Part shown: positions 63,354-64,000 of the stretch, in pieces | Layout of the letters: every line of letters starts with the position of its first letter | Numbering within the stretch: the first letter of the stretch is position 1 | Assembly (NCBI GenBank): GCA_007750655.1 | Contig: CP036290.1 | Location: forward strand, 2,418,001 to 2,482,000 | Direction of reading: 5' to 3' | DNA length: 64,000 bases | From: Rohdeia mirabilis | GTDB lineage: Bacteria > Planctomycetota > UBA1135 > GCA-002686595 | Position numbers and translations under genes: made by a program | Notes under the pieces: model-generated | Seen by the model: only the letters and a program-made list of their open reading frames with translations | What the model was told of the DNA's origin: nothing | Database searches by the model: none

Positions 63354-64000
63354 ATGCCGAGTCACGACCGAACGAAAGGCCCGCGCGCGGGCGACCAGGA
63401 CCTCTTGAAGCCGGCCCCCGCCCGCGGATCGGCGCGCCACCTGCGCGGCAAGCTGTCGGTGGACGAGCTGGTCGGCGCGCTCGACGGACACCGCGATCTG
63501 GGTGGGCGCATCTCGCACTGGGAGCGGGTGCCGCCGCGCGAGGCGGCTTGGGCGGAGTTGCCGAGGCGCCTCGATCCGCGCCTGCTCGAACTGATGGCGG
63601 CGCGCGGGAAGGAGCGCTTGTTCTCGCACCAGGTCGCGGCGGTCGACGCGGCGCTCGCAGGGCGGGACGTGCTGGTCGCGACACCGACCGCGTCGGGCAA
63701 GACGCTGACCTACACGCTGCCGGTCTTGCAGCGGCTGATCGAGACCGAGGGACGTTCGCGCTCGCTGTGGATGTTCCCGACCAAGGCCTTGTCCCAGGAC
63801 CAGTCGTCGAACCTGAACCTCTTGCTCGGCGACCTCGGCACGCGCGTCGAGGGGCTCGAGGACCTGCACTCGTTCACCTACGACGGCGACACGCCCCCGA
63901 CGATCCGCCGCACCCTGCGCGAGCGCGGTCACGTGGTGCTGACGAACCCGTGGATGCTGCACCAGGGCATCCTGCCGAACCACGCGAAGTGGTCGGTCCT
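63354..64000 (+). CDS. DEAD/DEAH helicase of the YprA/DUF1998 type, 5' part
   Basis: The gene runs off the right edge; 215 codons are visible, without a stop. The Q-type motif LFSHQ (Q93), Walker A ATPTASGKT (to residue 117), motif Ia PTKALSQDQ, FTYDGDTPPTIRR and LTNPWMLHQGILPNHAKW match the N-terminal half of the YprA-like superfamily 2 helicases, which carry a DUF1998 domain at their far end. These are DNA-repair-linked or of unknown role. The first 30 residues are basic and precede the core. ATG 63354, divergent from the Rieske operon across 288 bp. Confidence 0.85.
   Translation, partial: MPSHDRTKGPRAGDQDLLKPAPARGSARHLRGKLSVDELVGALDGHRDLGGRISHWERVPPREAAWAELPRRLDPRLLELMAARGKERLFSHQVAAVDAALAGRDVLVATPTASGKTLTYTLPVLQRLIETEGRSRSLWMFPTKALSQDQSSNLNLLLGDLGTRVEGLEDLHSFTYDGDTPPTIRRTLRERGHVVLTNPWMLHQGILPNHAKWSV

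Overview
This is a very GC-rich, densely packed bacterial chromosome segment of about 53 protein genes. It shows no RNA gene, CRISPR array, insertion sequence or prophage. The best guess for the host is a high-GC member of Planctomycetota. The reasons are secreted HEAT-repeat and prenyltransferase-like toroid proteins, a secreted VWA protein, a type II secretion operon reduced to GspD-J, System II cytochrome c biogenesis (ResB/CcsA) and an EboA/EboB pair. Other deep-branching high-GC phyla such as Myxococcota are not excluded. Starts are often GTG, Shine-Dalgarno motifs are scarce, and many neighbouring genes overlap by 1 or 4 bases (TGATG, ATGA, GTGA), so translational coupling is the rule.

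Layout. 1-5.5 kb: a secreted HEAT protein, then a tightly coupled run of two unknown membrane proteins, xseA and a GT2 glycosyltransferase, closed by a strong hairpin. 5.7-10.7 kb: a secreted VWA protein (minus), a gene-free stretch, an unknown Rossmann-like protein, an RmlC-like epimerase and nadA (minus). 10.9-14.8 kb: a HAD phosphatase with a PhnD-PhnC-PhnE importer. 14.8-18.8 kb: pruA with a stop-codon tandem repeat, a coiled-coil lipoprotein and a secreted toroid protein. 18.8-22.6 kb: eboA, eboB, msrA and a stand-alone MnmD-like methyltransferase. 22.8-31 kb: tatA, mobA-like, polyprenyl synthase, resB, ccsA, folD and a rhomboid protease. 31-34.6 kb: a large unknown secreted protein and serS. 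34.8-43.1 kb (minus): gspD-E-F-G-H-I-J. 43.7-49.2 kb: nhaA-ptsN, a TsaC/YwlE fusion (minus) and an NtrB/NtrC-type pair. 49.5-53.2 kb: dnaK and a sulfatase-fold lipoprotein. 53.4-58.8 kb: a GldA-GldF-GldG-DUF4340 ABC system. 58.8-63.1 kb (minus): a five-gene operon with a ferric-reductase-like/Rieske membrane protein and a Rieske-glutamate-synthase fusion. 63.4 kb to the edge: the start of a YprA-type helicase.

Four points stand out. (1) dnaK has a near-consensus sigma-54 promoter with two identical-architecture inverted repeats exactly 40 bp apart upstream of it, and it lies directly behind an NtrC-type activator gene with an intact GAFTGA loop. This suggests a sigma-54-controlled chaperone gene. 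(2) The minus-strand operon at 58.8-63.1 kb looks like an uncharacterised membrane-to-cytoplasm electron-transfer system. (3) The TsaC fusion carries a phosphatase domain with the threonine that marks protein-arginine phosphatases. (4) Several genes have a -10-like hexamer only 7-8 nt before the start codon, predicting leaderless mRNAs.
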